From the NCBI GenBank assembly GCA_036510575.1, contig DATCDR010000178.1, positions 1-25,750 on the forward strand: DNA of 25,750 bases. The letters run 5' to 3'. The notes beneath the pieces are model-generated. The model saw only the letters and a list, made by a program, of their open reading frames with translations. It made no database searches and had not been told where the DNA came from. Positions within the stretch are counted from its first letter, which is position 1. Each line of letters begins with the position of its first letter. Both the position numbers and the translations under genes were made by a program. Of the stretch, positions 15,032 through 22,966 are shown in pieces. The stretch comes from DATCDR01 sp036510575 (GTDB taxonomy: Bacteria > Actinomycetota > Acidimicrobiia > Acidimicrobiales > Bog-793).

Positions 15032-15754
15032 GTGGAGCTCGGGCTTGCCGGTCGGGTGGCGATCGTCGCAGGTGCCTCGAAGGGCCTCGGCAGAGGGGTA
15101 GCGGAGGCCTTGGCCGATGAGGGCGTGTCGCTCGTCATAAACGCCCGGGGCGATGAGGCGCTCGCCAACGCGGTCGAGTCGCTATCTGGCCGAGGCGGGA
15201 AGGTCGTTGGCTACGCGGGTGACGTTACGACCCCGGAGATGCCCGACGCCCTCGTCAAGCGGGCAATCGCCGAGTTCGGACGGCTCGACATCGTGGTCAC
15301 GAATTCAGGTGGGCCAAAGGCCAAGCGAGCACTCGACCTCTCCGACGACGAGGTCACCAGCGCCATCGAGTCGAATCTCTTGACCCATGTCCGCCTCGTT
15401 CGAGCCGCGCTGCCACACCTCGAACAAGGCGGTTGGGGCCGCATCTGTGCGATCGCGTCGTATGGCGTCGTGCAGCCGCTTCCCAACCTTGCGCTTTCCA
15501 ACTTGGCCCGTTCGGGCCTTCGTGCCTGGGCCAAGACCGCCGCGCAGGACCTTGCGCCGAGGAACATCACGCTCAATCTCGTGGCGCCCGGCATGCATCG
15601 CACGGATCGGATTACCTCGCTCGGCGACGTGGCTGATCGCCTTGGTGAGCCTGCTGACTTCGGAAAAGTCGTGGCGTTTCTGTGTTCAGAGCCCGCTGGC
15701 TTCGTAAACGGCGCGACGATCGTGGTTGATGGCGGCGCGACCCTCGCTCTGTAG
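15032..15754 (+). CDS. SDR-fold protein lacking the catalytic Tyr-Lys pair
   Basis: 240 residues with the Rossmann glycine motif GASKGLG at 14-20, DV at 64-65 and NSGG at 91-94 in place of NNAG. The active-site Ser is at 143, but the positions where YxxxK should lie (156 and 160) are Ser and Arg in NLALSNLARSGL. The C-terminal GATIVVDGG is normal. This matches an FabG-like subgroup known to deviate from the catalytic tetrad, so it should not be called a 3-oxoacyl-ACP reductase without proof. Start GTG 15032 lies 5 bases after the peptidase stop, without a clear Shine-Dalgarno. NAD(P) binding remains plausible. Confidence 0.85.
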   Translation: MELGLAGRVAIVAGASKGLGRGVAEALADEGVSLVINARGDEALANAVESLSGRGGKVVGYAGDVTTPEMPDALVKRAIAEFGRLDIVVTNSGGPKAKRALDLSDDEVTSAIESNLLTHVRLVRAALPHLEQGGWGRICAIASYGVVQPLPNLALSNLARSGLRAWAKTAAQDLAPRNITLNLVAPGMHRTDRITSLGDVADRLGEPADFGKVVAFLCSEPAGFVNGATIVVDGGATLAL

Positions 15755-15784
15755 GGCGCCTTCATGTGCCATTAGCCTTCGAGC

Positions 15785-16675
15785 GTGAGCTTTACGCGAC
15801 GCGAGGTCTACCCGCCTGATCACCCGGTGCTCGTAATCGGGCTCGAGGGCTGGATCGACCCTGGATTCGCCGCCCAGAATGCGCTCGACGCGCTCCTCAC
15901 GCAGATTTCCACCAGGACCTTTGCGGTCTTCAACGGGGATGACCTCATCGATCATCGAGCCAGACGACCACGCACCCGCATCCGGTCCGGGGTCCGCGGA
16001 AGGGTGCTCTACTCCGCGCCACGGCTCCGCGTAGGGGTTGATCTTCTCGGTCGAGGGATCGCGCTCCTCGTCGGCCCTGAGCCCGACTACCGCTGGAAGT
16101 CCTTCGCCGACGAGGTTGCCGACCTCGCCGTCGAGCTCGGCTCTCCGATGGTCATCGGTCTCGGTGCCTTCCCAGCGCCTGTGCCACACACGCGTCCAGT
16201 CACCCTCTCTTCGACAGCATCTTCGGCGGAGCTCGCCGAGCGGGTTGGATTCCGGGAGGGCGCGATTGACGTGCCTGCTGGCATTGCCGACGTCATCGGC
16301 AAGATCTGCTCCGAGCGGGGGATCCCCTCGGTCGGTATCTGGGCGAGAGTGCCCCATTACGTAGGGGCAATGCCGTACGCGCCGGCGACGCTCGCGCTCG
16401 TCGAAGGCTTGACTGCGCTCTCGGATCTCGTGTTCGACTTCGGCGAACTTCGCGACAAGGCATCGCGGGCGACCGCCGAGATTGATGCGTTGATCGCCCA
16501 GTCCGACGACCATACCGAGATGGTGCGCCAGCTCGAGGAGCAGTACGAAGCGGGCATCGACGACTTCGATGGTGACTCCGATGACGACGAACCGATCGAG
16601 GACGCCGACTTGCCGACAGGTGATCAGTTGATCGAGGAGCTCGAGCGCTACCTCCGGGGCGAAACGGACCAGTGA
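15785..16675 (+). CDS. PAC2 family protein
   Basis: 296 residues. The start VLVIGLEGWIDPGFAAQNAL followed later by FNGDDLIDHRARRP, YRWKSFADEVADLA, VIGLGAFPAPVPHTRPV and IWARVPHYVGAMPYAPATLAL is the actinobacterial PAC2 (proteasome-assembly-chaperone-like) pattern. Known biochemical function in bacteria is lacking; archaeal and eukaryotic relatives act in proteasome assembly. The C-terminal part is highly acidic (EAGIDDFDGDSDDDEPIED) before a helical end. Start GTG 15785 lies 30 bases after the SDR gene; no ribosome site is evident. Its stop overlaps the next gene's GTG as GTGA, so PAC2 and the HAD phosphatase are coupled. Confidence 0.85.
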   Translation: MSFTRREVYPPDHPVLVIGLEGWIDPGFAAQNALDALLTQISTRTFAVFNGDDLIDHRARRPRTRIRSGVRGRVLYSAPRLRVGVDLLGRGIALLVGPEPDYRWKSFADEVADLAVELGSPMVIGLGAFPAPVPHTRPVTLSSTASSAELAERVGFREGAIDVPAGIADVIGKICSERGIPSVGIWARVPHYVGAMPYAPATLALVEGLTALSDLVFDFGELRDKASRATAEIDALIAQSDDHTEMVRQLEEQYEAGIDDFDGDSDDDEPIEDADLPTGDQLIEELERYLRGETDQ

Positions 16676-17388
16676 GCGACGTTGCTCGACGAAGTATCCC
16701 GCTCGCGGCGGTGATCTTCGACATGGACGGGGTGATCGTCGACTCCGAGCCCTTCTGGAGGCGGGTTGAGGCGGAGTGTTTCGACGAACTCGGTGCAGAC
16801 ATCCGGCCATTCCTCGGGCACGGTCTGACGATGGGTCTCCGAGTCGACCAGGCGATCCGCTTCCTCGTCGCAGCGTCGGAGCTGGACGGGGTAGACGAGC
16901 CGGCTCTTGTGGAGAAAGTGGTCGGCGGAATTGTCGCTGCGATCTACAACGATGCAGAGCTGATGCCAGGTGTTTCCTCGGCACTCGACTTTTGTGCCGG
17001 CGCCGGAGTTGGGATCGGACTGGCGTCTGGCTCGACACCACCGGTTATCACTGCCGTGATGGAGAAGTTCAGCCTCACCGAGCGCTTCGACGTCATCTGT
17101 TCTGCGGCCGACGACCTCATCGGCAAGCCCAATCCGGCGATATTCCTTCGTGCTGCCGCCGCGCTCGAAGCCGAGCCGAGAGAGACCCTGGTCATCGAAG
17201 ATTCGCTCAATGGCGTGATCGCCGCCAAGGCGGCGATGATGCGCTGCATTGCCGTCCCGCATCCAGACGACGCAGGCGACCCGCGTTTCTCGATCGCTGA
17301 CCTGCTCCTTGGATCACTCGATGAGTTGCCGGCGAATGCCGCAGAGATCGGCCTCGCACCAACAGTGGGAGTGCCCGGCCTACCTTGA
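16672..17388 (+). CDS. HAD phosphatase, HxpB/YniC-like
   Basis: 238 residues with all HAD motifs: nucleophile Asp17 and acid Asp19 in FDMDGVIVDSEP, LASGST at 117-122, Lys152 in IGKPNP, and Glu176-Asp177 in VIEDSLNG. The cap and C-terminal segment DPRFSIADLLLGSLDEL closely resemble E. coli HxpB (YniC), a hexitol/2-deoxyglucose-6-phosphate phosphatase. Expected to be a cytoplasmic Mg-dependent sugar-phosphate phosphatase; the exact substrate is unproven. The GTG start overlaps the PAC2 stop. It is the last gene of the plus-strand run before the convergent small ORF at 17421. Confidence 0.88.
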   Translation: MSDVARRSIPLAAVIFDMDGVIVDSEPFWRRVEAECFDELGADIRPFLGHGLTMGLRVDQAIRFLVAASELDGVDEPALVEKVVGGIVAAIYNDAELMPGVSSALDFCAGAGVGIGLASGSTPPVITAVMEKFSLTERFDVICSAADDLIGKPNPAIFLRAAAALEAEPRETLVIEDSLNGVIAAKAAMMRCIAVPHPDDAGDPRFSIADLLLGSLDELPANAAEIGLAPTVGVPGLP

Positions 17389-17420
17389 CTGGTTCTAGTT
17401 AAGGCGTGGACTGACTTGAC

Positions 17421-17576
17421 TCACTCGGCGGAAGCGTCGCCCGTCCCGAGGTCGGCCTGCAGCTTCTCGGCCATAGCGTCGGCCCAGACCTCCTGCTCCT
17501 CGGCAGTCATGTCGTAGAAATTGGGCGGGAGAGAGAAGATCACCTTCTTCGGAGCAGGCGCCGCGGTGTTGGACAT
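17421..17576 (-). CDS. small hypothetical protein, 51 residues
   Basis: The frame starting at ATG 17576 encodes MSNTAAPAPKKVIFSLPPNF followed by a helix-forming stretch rich in Glu and Ala (TAEEQEVWADAMAEKLQADL). Its codon use resembles neighbouring genes. I do not recognise the family. The frame stays open upstream to ATG 17837 (138 residues), also with mostly G/C third positions, so a longer protein starting at 17783 or 17837 is possible. TACGAT on the minus strand about 7 bases before ATG 17576 could be a -10 box for a leaderless transcript. It is convergent with the HAD gene, 32 bases apart. Confidence 0.5.
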   Translation of the reverse strand: MSNTAAPAPKKVIFSLPPNFYDMTAEEQEVWADAMAEKLQADLGTGDASAE

Positions 17577-17933
17577 CTCACGATCGTACCGTGACCCTCG
17601 GCTACAAACCCCGACGGTCTGGATCTTGATGAGCGGCATGGTTGAGAACCTCTCGGCGGACAAGAACTTGACCCCTTCGGTGGTCATCGGAACGAACGTC
17701 ACGTAGATAGGTGCTCCAACGCCTGGTACCCGCGTCGCTGGGAAGCGTGACGGATCCTCGGCGGATGCCGGAATCCACGTCATCACAAGTCCTTGGCACA
17801 TTGGAGTCCTCCGCTGTGTTACAACGATCAGGCGCACCTTGTCCGAGGGATCGCGCGGGGAGGATCGCGCGTAGGAGTCCGGCCGTTGAGCACGGCCAAA
17901 TGGCGAGCAACGCGGGTCTGTCTAGGGGGGAAG
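17577..17933. other. 357-base gap between divergent genes
   Basis: Separates the small minus-strand ORF and the MetE-like gene. No recognised gene lies here. On the minus strand the frame of the small ORF is open through most of it and has coding-like third positions between about 17600 and 17710, leaving open an N-terminal extension or a decayed gene. At its right end AGGGGGG (17924-17930) is the ribosome site of the MetE-like gene. Confidence 0.4.
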
Positions 17934-19094
17934 ATGAAGCGGAGTACCGACAGGATCATTGTCTCGCACGCTGGTGCGCTGCCCGCGCCGGCCGGCTTCG
18001 AGGTTCCGGCCAACGAAGCCGATGCTGGCGCGGCTTACGAGGAGTCGTTGACCAAGGCCGTCCGTGAGGTCGTAACGACCCAGGTGGAACTCGGTGTGGA
18101 CTCCGTCAACGACGGTGAACTGAGCAAGCGCTCAGGTGGCGGCGGGGGATTCACCTACTACGCCATGCAACGACTCTCGAATCTCGAGCACCGCCAGTAC
18201 AGCCCTGATGATTCCCCGGCAAGGACCCGCGACATCACCGGACGTGACGCACGAGACTTCCCAGGGTTCGCGTCCAGGGCACAAGCAGGCTGGCCTGCCG
18301 GTCAGACCCGACCGGCGGTGATCTGCGTCGGACCACTCGGATACAGCGGCGGCGATGCGGCCGCGCGCGACATCAAGAACCTCGCGAGTGCCATCGAGCC
18401 CTACGACGTGGAAGGGTTTCTCCCGGCCGTTGCCCCGGGGACGGTTGAGCACTGGCTCTTCAACGAGCACTACGGAAACGACGAGGAGTTCCTCTTCGCG
18501 ATTGCCGATGCCCTCCACGATGAGTACCGCGCCATCACCGATGCCGGCCTCGTCATCCAGATCGACGATCCCGATCTCCCCGACGGCTGGCAGATGTTTC
18601 CGGAGATGTCGGTCGAGGACTACCGCGCCTACGCGCGGCTTCGCGTCGATGCACTCAATCACGCACTGCGTGACTGCCCGACCGAGCTCATCCGTTTTCA
18701 CGTCTGTTGGGGGAGTGGACACGGTCCGCACGTCAACGACATCCCGCTCGACGACATCGTCGACCTCATCCTTGACGTGCGCGCCGGTTGTGTCTCGATC
18801 GAAGCAGCCAACACACGCCACGATCACGAATGGCGGACATGGGAGCACGCGCACCTACCAGCAGGTGTCTCGTTCATGCCCGGGGTGGCCGGCCACTCGA
18901 GTGACATCGTCGAGCACCCGCGCCTCATCGCCGACCGGCTGGTGCGCTGGGCGGGCCTTGTCGGAAAGGAGAACGTGATCGCCGGGACCGACTGCGGACT
19001 CGGGACGCGCGTCGCACACGGCGAGATCGCCTGGGCCAAACTACGGGCGATGGTCGAAGGGGCTCGCCTTGCGAGCGACGAGCTCTGGGGCTGA
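17934..19094 (+). CDS. MetE C-terminal-domain-like (cobalamin-independent methionine synthase family) protein
   Basis: 386 residues, matching only the catalytic C-terminal half of MetE. The expected zinc ligands are present: His256 and Cys258 in RFHVCWG, Glu290 in SIEAANTRHDHEW and Cys354 in GTDCGLGTR. The opening HAGALPAPAGF and ELGVDSVNDGELSK fit the family. Single-domain relatives include core-type methionine synthases, epoxyalkane:coenzyme M transferases and uncharacterised alkyltransferases, so the substrate is open. Start ATG 17934 has an excellent Shine-Dalgarno, AGGGGGG at 17924-17930, 3 bases before the start. It is followed by an ACMSD-family hydrolase 188 bases downstream, which points to catabolism rather than methionine synthesis. 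Confidence 0.82.
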   Translation: MKRSTDRIIVSHAGALPAPAGFEVPANEADAGAAYEESLTKAVREVVTTQVELGVDSVNDGELSKRSGGGGGFTYYAMQRLSNLEHRQYSPDDSPARTRDITGRDARDFPGFASRAQAGWPAGQTRPAVICVGPLGYSGGDAAARDIKNLASAIEPYDVEGFLPAVAPGTVEHWLFNEHYGNDEEFLFAIADALHDEYRAITDAGLVIQIDDPDLPDGWQMFPEMSVEDYRAYARLRVDALNHALRDCPTELIRFHVCWGSGHGPHVNDIPLDDIVDLILDVRAGCVSIEAANTRHDHEWRTWEHAHLPAGVSFMPGVAGHSSDIVEHPRLIADRLVRWAGLVGKENVIAGTDCGLGTRVAHGEIAWAKLRAMVEGARLASDELWG

Positions 19095-19282
19095 GTAAGT
19101 AAGCCGTTGTTCGAGGAAGGGCGTCGCCTCGGCATCGTTCGAGGTCGACCTGGTCCAGGGAGGATTCCCGTGTACGTGTTGAGGACTCGATCAGATAGTG
19201 GGGGCGGGCCGGGCGGACTGCTCGTCGCCAAAGGCGCTGTTGCGCTATTTGTTGCCGCCCCTTCCAGGTGGGGAGAATCACG

Positions 19283-20302
19283 GTGACGACCGATCAGGAG
19301 ATGTCGAGCGCAGTACCCGTACGCCGTCAGGTTGTGGTGAACGGCGAACGGGTGCGAACGATCGACGTGCACGCGCATTGTGCCGTCCCCGAAGCGGTGG
19401 CGTTGTTCGAAGCGGCAATGCCGTCGAAGGTCCCGGCGATTCCCCAACTTCTGTTAACGGACCCTGCCCGTCTGCGAGCGATGGACGAACAGGGTATCGA
19501 CGTCGAGGTGCTGAGCGTCAACCCCTACTGGTACGGGGCCTCTCGAGACCTCGCACAGGAGCTGATCACCATCCAGAACGAGTACCTCGCCGCGTACTGC
19601 GAGAGCGAACCTGACCGCTTCGTCGCCCTCGCCAGCGTTTCGCTGCAGTACCCGGATCTCGCCGCTGCACAACTCGAGGACGGCGTACGCCGCCTCGGGC
19701 TGCGCGGCGCGTCGGTAGGGGGCAGCGTCGAGGGACGCGAGCTCGCCGACCCCGACTTCCACCCGTTCTTCGCCAAAGCCGAAGAGATAGGTGCACTCGT
19801 GTTCATTCACCCCCAAGGCTGTGCCGAGCTCGCCACCAGCGGGCGCCTTAGCGGTAATGGCGTGCTCACGAACACGATCGCCAACCCACTCGAGACGACC
19901 ATCGCCCTCTCGCATCTCATCTTCGAAGGCACGTTGGACCGCTTCCCAGGCCTGCGGATCCTGGCCGCCCATGGCGGCGGCTACCTCCCCTCGTACGCGG
20001 CGCGTTCCGACGCGGTGCTTCGCACGTTCCCCGACCAGGTTTCGCCGCCAGGCACGCTCGCAAAAGCGCCCACCGAGTACCTCCGTCAGCTCTACTACGA
20101 CACGATCGTGTTCACCCCCGAGGCGCTCCGGCACCTCGCTGCCGAGACCGGCGCAGCCCAGCTGATGATGGGCACCGACTACCCCTACCCGTGGACCAGC
20201 ACCTCGGTCGACCACATACTCACCACCCCGGGGCTGAGCGACGACGAACGCGTCGCGATTCTTGGCGGGACCGCTCAGCGGCTGCTCGGGCTCAACGGAT
20301 AG
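19283..20302 (+). CDS. amidohydrolase, ACMSD/gamma-resorcylate decarboxylase family
   Basis: 339 residues of the amidohydrolase-2 fold. Metal and catalytic positions visible: His30 and His32 in DVHAHC, His176 in FIHPQG, His230 in AAHGGGYLPSY and Asp299 in GTDYPYPW. HGGGxLP with GTDYP is characteristic of the aminocarboxymuconate-semialdehyde decarboxylase group, zinc-dependent non-oxidative decarboxylases or hydrolases of aromatic acids. Start GTG 19283 is supported by GGGGAGA at 19270-19276 with 6-base spacing; GTG 19268 would place the Shine-Dalgarno inside the gene. It lies between a MetE-like protein and an exporter. Substrate unknown. Confidence 0.88.
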   Translation: MTTDQEMSSAVPVRRQVVVNGERVRTIDVHAHCAVPEAVALFEAAMPSKVPAIPQLLLTDPARLRAMDEQGIDVEVLSVNPYWYGASRDLAQELITIQNEYLAAYCESEPDRFVALASVSLQYPDLAAAQLEDGVRRLGLRGASVGGSVEGRELADPDFHPFFAKAEEIGALVFIHPQGCAELATSGRLSGNGVLTNTIANPLETTIALSHLIFEGTLDRFPGLRILAAHGGGYLPSYAARSDAVLRTFPDQVSPPGTLAKAPTEYLRQLYYDTIVFTPEALRHLAAETGAAQLMMGTDYPYPWTSTSVDHILTTPGLSDDERVAILGGTAQRLLGLNG

Positions 20303-20519
20303 CCGACTTCAGGGTCGAGTGAATGTCGCCGTTCGCGGTGCCAGCTCGGTCTTCAGGCAGCGGCTACGTAACAAGACATCGCCGTACGCCTTCGCCACCA
20401 GCGGAGCTAACTCCACCGGATCACCCAAGATCAGATTTCTCGTGCAAGCCGCTAGTACTGATTACCGCAATGGTGCGCGGCGAGATTGCGATGTCCGGCT
20501 CACGCGAAGAGAATTGCTC

Positions 20520-21932
20520 ATGGCCAGGTCGGGAACCGACGTCTCGTCCCCCGCGGGCTCCGAAGGGCCAGGCGTCCCATCGCCGAGGTCGAAGTGGCTG
20601 ATCTTCGCCATCGTGGCAACCGCGCTGTTCATGGCATCGCTCGACATGACGATCATCGGTACGGCGCTGAACGCCATCCACCGTTCGCTACACGCCAAGC
20701 TCAACTGGACCGGCTGGTCGGTGACGGGCTTCACGCTCGGGATGACGATCACGATGCCTGTCGCAGGTCGACTCTCGGACCAGTTCGGCAGGCGGCGTAT
20801 CTTCATCGTCGCTGCCGTCCTATTCACCGGGTCCTCGCTCGCGTGTGGTCTGGCATCGAACATCTACGAGCTTGTAGGGCTACGCGCCGCACAAGCCATC
20901 GGCGGCGGGGCATTCATGCCGTCAGCGACCGGGATCGTGGCCGACACCTTCGGCGAAAATCGCGACCGGGCGGTAGCCATGTTCACGAGCATCTTGCCGG
21001 TCGGCGGAATCATCGGACCGGTGCTCGGCGGCGTGATCGTCACGTACTGGTCCTGGAGGGGGATCTTCTTCATCAACGTGCCGTTCGGCATCCTCGTCGT
21101 GATCCTTGCGGCGAAGTTCATCCCGGCTTCCGCGCCGCGTCCAGGTGAGCGCGCTGACCTGGTCGGCGTCGGCCTTCTCGGCGGCTTCATCTTCGCTTTG
21201 ATGCTCGGGATCACCGACTTCGGCAATGGACATACCGGGCTCGGCTCGCCGACGGTCGTGGTTCCAGAGGCGATCGCCATCGTGCTGGTCGTCCTGCTTC
21301 GACGCCATCTGATCTCGACACCTTCCCCGATCATCTCGTTGCGCTTGCTTCGGGGCAGGGGTTTTTTGTCGATGAACGTGCTCAACACGCTCTATGGCAC
21401 AGCGGTGCTCGGCATGGGTGCACTCGTGCCGCTCTACGCGCACGATCGGTTCGGCCTTTCCACGTTGGCGTCTGGCACCGTGTTGACGGCGCGTGCCGTC
21501 GGCACGATCGCGGTGGCTGGCGTGGCGTCGATGATGTTGCGAAAGACCGGTTACCGCCTGCCGATGACGGTTGGCTTCTCCTTGATCTCGATCGGCAGCG
21601 TGATGCTGTTCATCTCCTCGCCTGGGCTGCCGATCTTTTGGTGGCTGGCGATCTCCTCAGCGGTGACGGGAATCGGGATGGGCGCATCGATGCCGGCGAC
21701 GAACAACGCCACGCTTGCGCTCGCCCCTGATCAAGTCGCTGCGATCGTCGGTCTGCGTGGCATGTTCCGCCAGTCGGGCGCAATCTTGGCGGTCTCGGTG
21801 ATGACGACGATCACCGCACGTGCCGCGGATCCGGGGCACGCCCTCGGCTACGGCTTCGTCGTCTTCGCCGTGGTGCTCGTCGCCGCGATCCCGCTCATCT
21901 ACAAGGTCCCAGAGCACCGCGGCTCGTGGTGA
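20520..21932 (+). CDS. MFS transporter, DHA2 (drug:H+ antiporter) type
   Basis: 470 residues, mostly hydrophobic with about 14 predicted membrane spans. Family marks: LDMTIIGTALNAI in the first span, GRLSDQFGRRRIF (motif A between spans 2 and 3), and GGIIGPVLGGVIV (motif C, typical of antiporters) near span 5. Expected to be a proton-driven exporter in the cytoplasmic membrane. ATG 20520 was chosen because upstream codons in this frame look non-coding. It follows the amidohydrolase by 217 bases, so it may have its own promoter. No adjacent TetR or MarR regulator is visible. Confidence 0.88.
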   Translation: MARSGTDVSSPAGSEGPGVPSPRSKWLIFAIVATALFMASLDMTIIGTALNAIHRSLHAKLNWTGWSVTGFTLGMTITMPVAGRLSDQFGRRRIFIVAAVLFTGSSLACGLASNIYELVGLRAAQAIGGGAFMPSATGIVADTFGENRDRAVAMFTSILPVGGIIGPVLGGVIVTYWSWRGIFFINVPFGILVVILAAKFIPASAPRPGERADLVGVGLLGGFIFALMLGITDFGNGHTGLGSPTVVVPEAIAIVLVVLLRRHLISTPSPIISLRLLRGRGFLSMNVLNTLYGTAVLGMGALVPLYAHDRFGLSTLASGTVLTARAVGTIAVAGVASMMLRKTGYRLPMTVGFSLISIGSVMLFISSPGLPIFWWLAISSAVTGIGMGASMPATNNATLALAPDQVAAIVGLRGMFRQSGAILAVSVMTTITARAADPGHALGYGFVVFAVVLVAAIPLIYKVPEHRGSW

Positions 21933-21934
21933 GA

Positions 21935-21964
21935 AAGCGCTACCTTCGCCGTTATTCGGCGCTT
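21935..21964 (+). terminator. weak hairpin after the MFS gene
   Basis: AAGCGC at 21935-21940 can pair with GCGCTT at 21959-21964; alternatively CGCCG 21947-21951 pairs with CGGCG 21957-21961 around a TTATT loop. It lies directly after the MFS stop. There is no T-tract; low-confidence terminator. Confidence 0.25.
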
Positions 21965-22038
21965 CGCGGTCCGAGGCTCGGCCAGATGCCAGACTGCTCC
22001 GATGTATCGAAGGGCACAAGGCCCGACTGGTCGAGGTA

Positions 22039-22845
22039 GTGACTGACTCCGGGCCCCTGCCCGGTTGGTACGCCGATCCGAGTGGCGCCCACGAGTGGCG
22101 CTGGTGGAGCGGCTCGACATGGACGACGCATACCTCTTCGAGACCTGGGTACATCCCCGAAGCGACGCGCGTCGCGCAGCTCGCCGCCGAGGTGCGAATG
22201 GCTCGTTTCGCACCGTGGGCGGCACTGCTGCTTGCCGCTTCGATGCTCGCGGGCATCGCGTTCGACTGGTCGATAGCTGGCCAGTTCAGTCGTGACCTGC
22301 ACTGGTTTCGTCTGGCAATCAAGCAGTCTGAGTCGACCCATGGCTCGTTTCCGCCGCTGCCGACTCAGCCCTTTTCAACACTCGCGTGGTCGTACCTCTT
22401 GTGGCCGGTCGAACTCGGCAGCGAGGTGACACTCTTGGTGTGGCAGTACCGCTCGGCGAAGGTGGCCGTGAGCCTCGGTTACCCGGCTCGGGTGTCGCCG
22501 GGCTGGGGTGTCGCGTTCTGGTTCATTCCCGTCCTCCAGCTCTGGTTGCCGTACCTCGCCGTCCGAGACCTCCTCGCGAAAGGCCACCCGATGCGCCGGC
22601 TCATCGGGTACTGGTGGTGCTCGGTCATCGTCGCGCTTCTTCTTGAATCTGCGCTGCCGCTTCTGCTGGCATTCGCGCATGGCGTTGGAGTGGCGCTCAT
22701 CGCCCCGGAGGTGGTCGCGTTGGTGGTCCTTGGAATCTTGTTGCGAGCCATCGTGATCGGCGTCGCGGCGGCTCATTCGGCTGCATTGTCGGCGAACGCG
22801 ACGGGGGAGGCGCCAGGCCGAACGTGTAGTGAGGTATGGCCGTGA
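22039..22845 (+). CDS. DUF2510-DUF4328 membrane protein
   Basis: 269 residues from GTG 22039. The N-terminal DUF2510 module is GWYADPSGAHEWRWWSGSTW. A membrane domain of about six spans follows, with the DUF4328 pattern VWQYRSAKVAVSLGYPARVS, PGWGVAFWFIPVLQLWLPYL and AVRDLL. DUF2510 is a short Trp-rich actinobacterial motif of unknown function found at the ends of membrane proteins. The start is inferred, because the frame is open further upstream but without coding character; no strong Shine-Dalgarno is seen. It is first of three neighbouring modular membrane-protein genes. Function unknown. Confidence 0.75.
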   Translation: MTDSGPLPGWYADPSGAHEWRWWSGSTWTTHTSSRPGYIPEATRVAQLAAEVRMARFAPWAALLLAASMLAGIAFDWSIAGQFSRDLHWFRLAIKQSESTHGSFPPLPTQPFSTLAWSYLLWPVELGSEVTLLVWQYRSAKVAVSLGYPARVSPGWGVAFWFIPVLQLWLPYLAVRDLLAKGHPMRRLIGYWWCSVIVALLLESALPLLLAFAHGVGVALIAPEVVALVVLGILLRAIVIGVAAAHSAALSANATGEAPGRTCSEVWP

Positions 22846-22966
22846 TCCGAGGGAATACCTCGCCGAGGGTCCAGCTCCGCGCCGAGTCAGGCGGCGGATC
22901 GGGTAGTTTGCGAGCGAACGAAAGCTCCACAAGCTGCTGTTCTCTATGAAGGGGCGCGCCTCGTCG

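Noticed and set aside
15686..17041. 451-residue minus-strand open frame opposite the PAC2 and HAD genes
   Set aside because: No recognisable family; it mirrors two genes with clear motifs.
20303..20519. Frame running from inside the amidohydrolase gene into the MFS transporter
   Set aside because: The codons before ATG 20520 lack coding character, and the MFS family begins just before its first membrane span.
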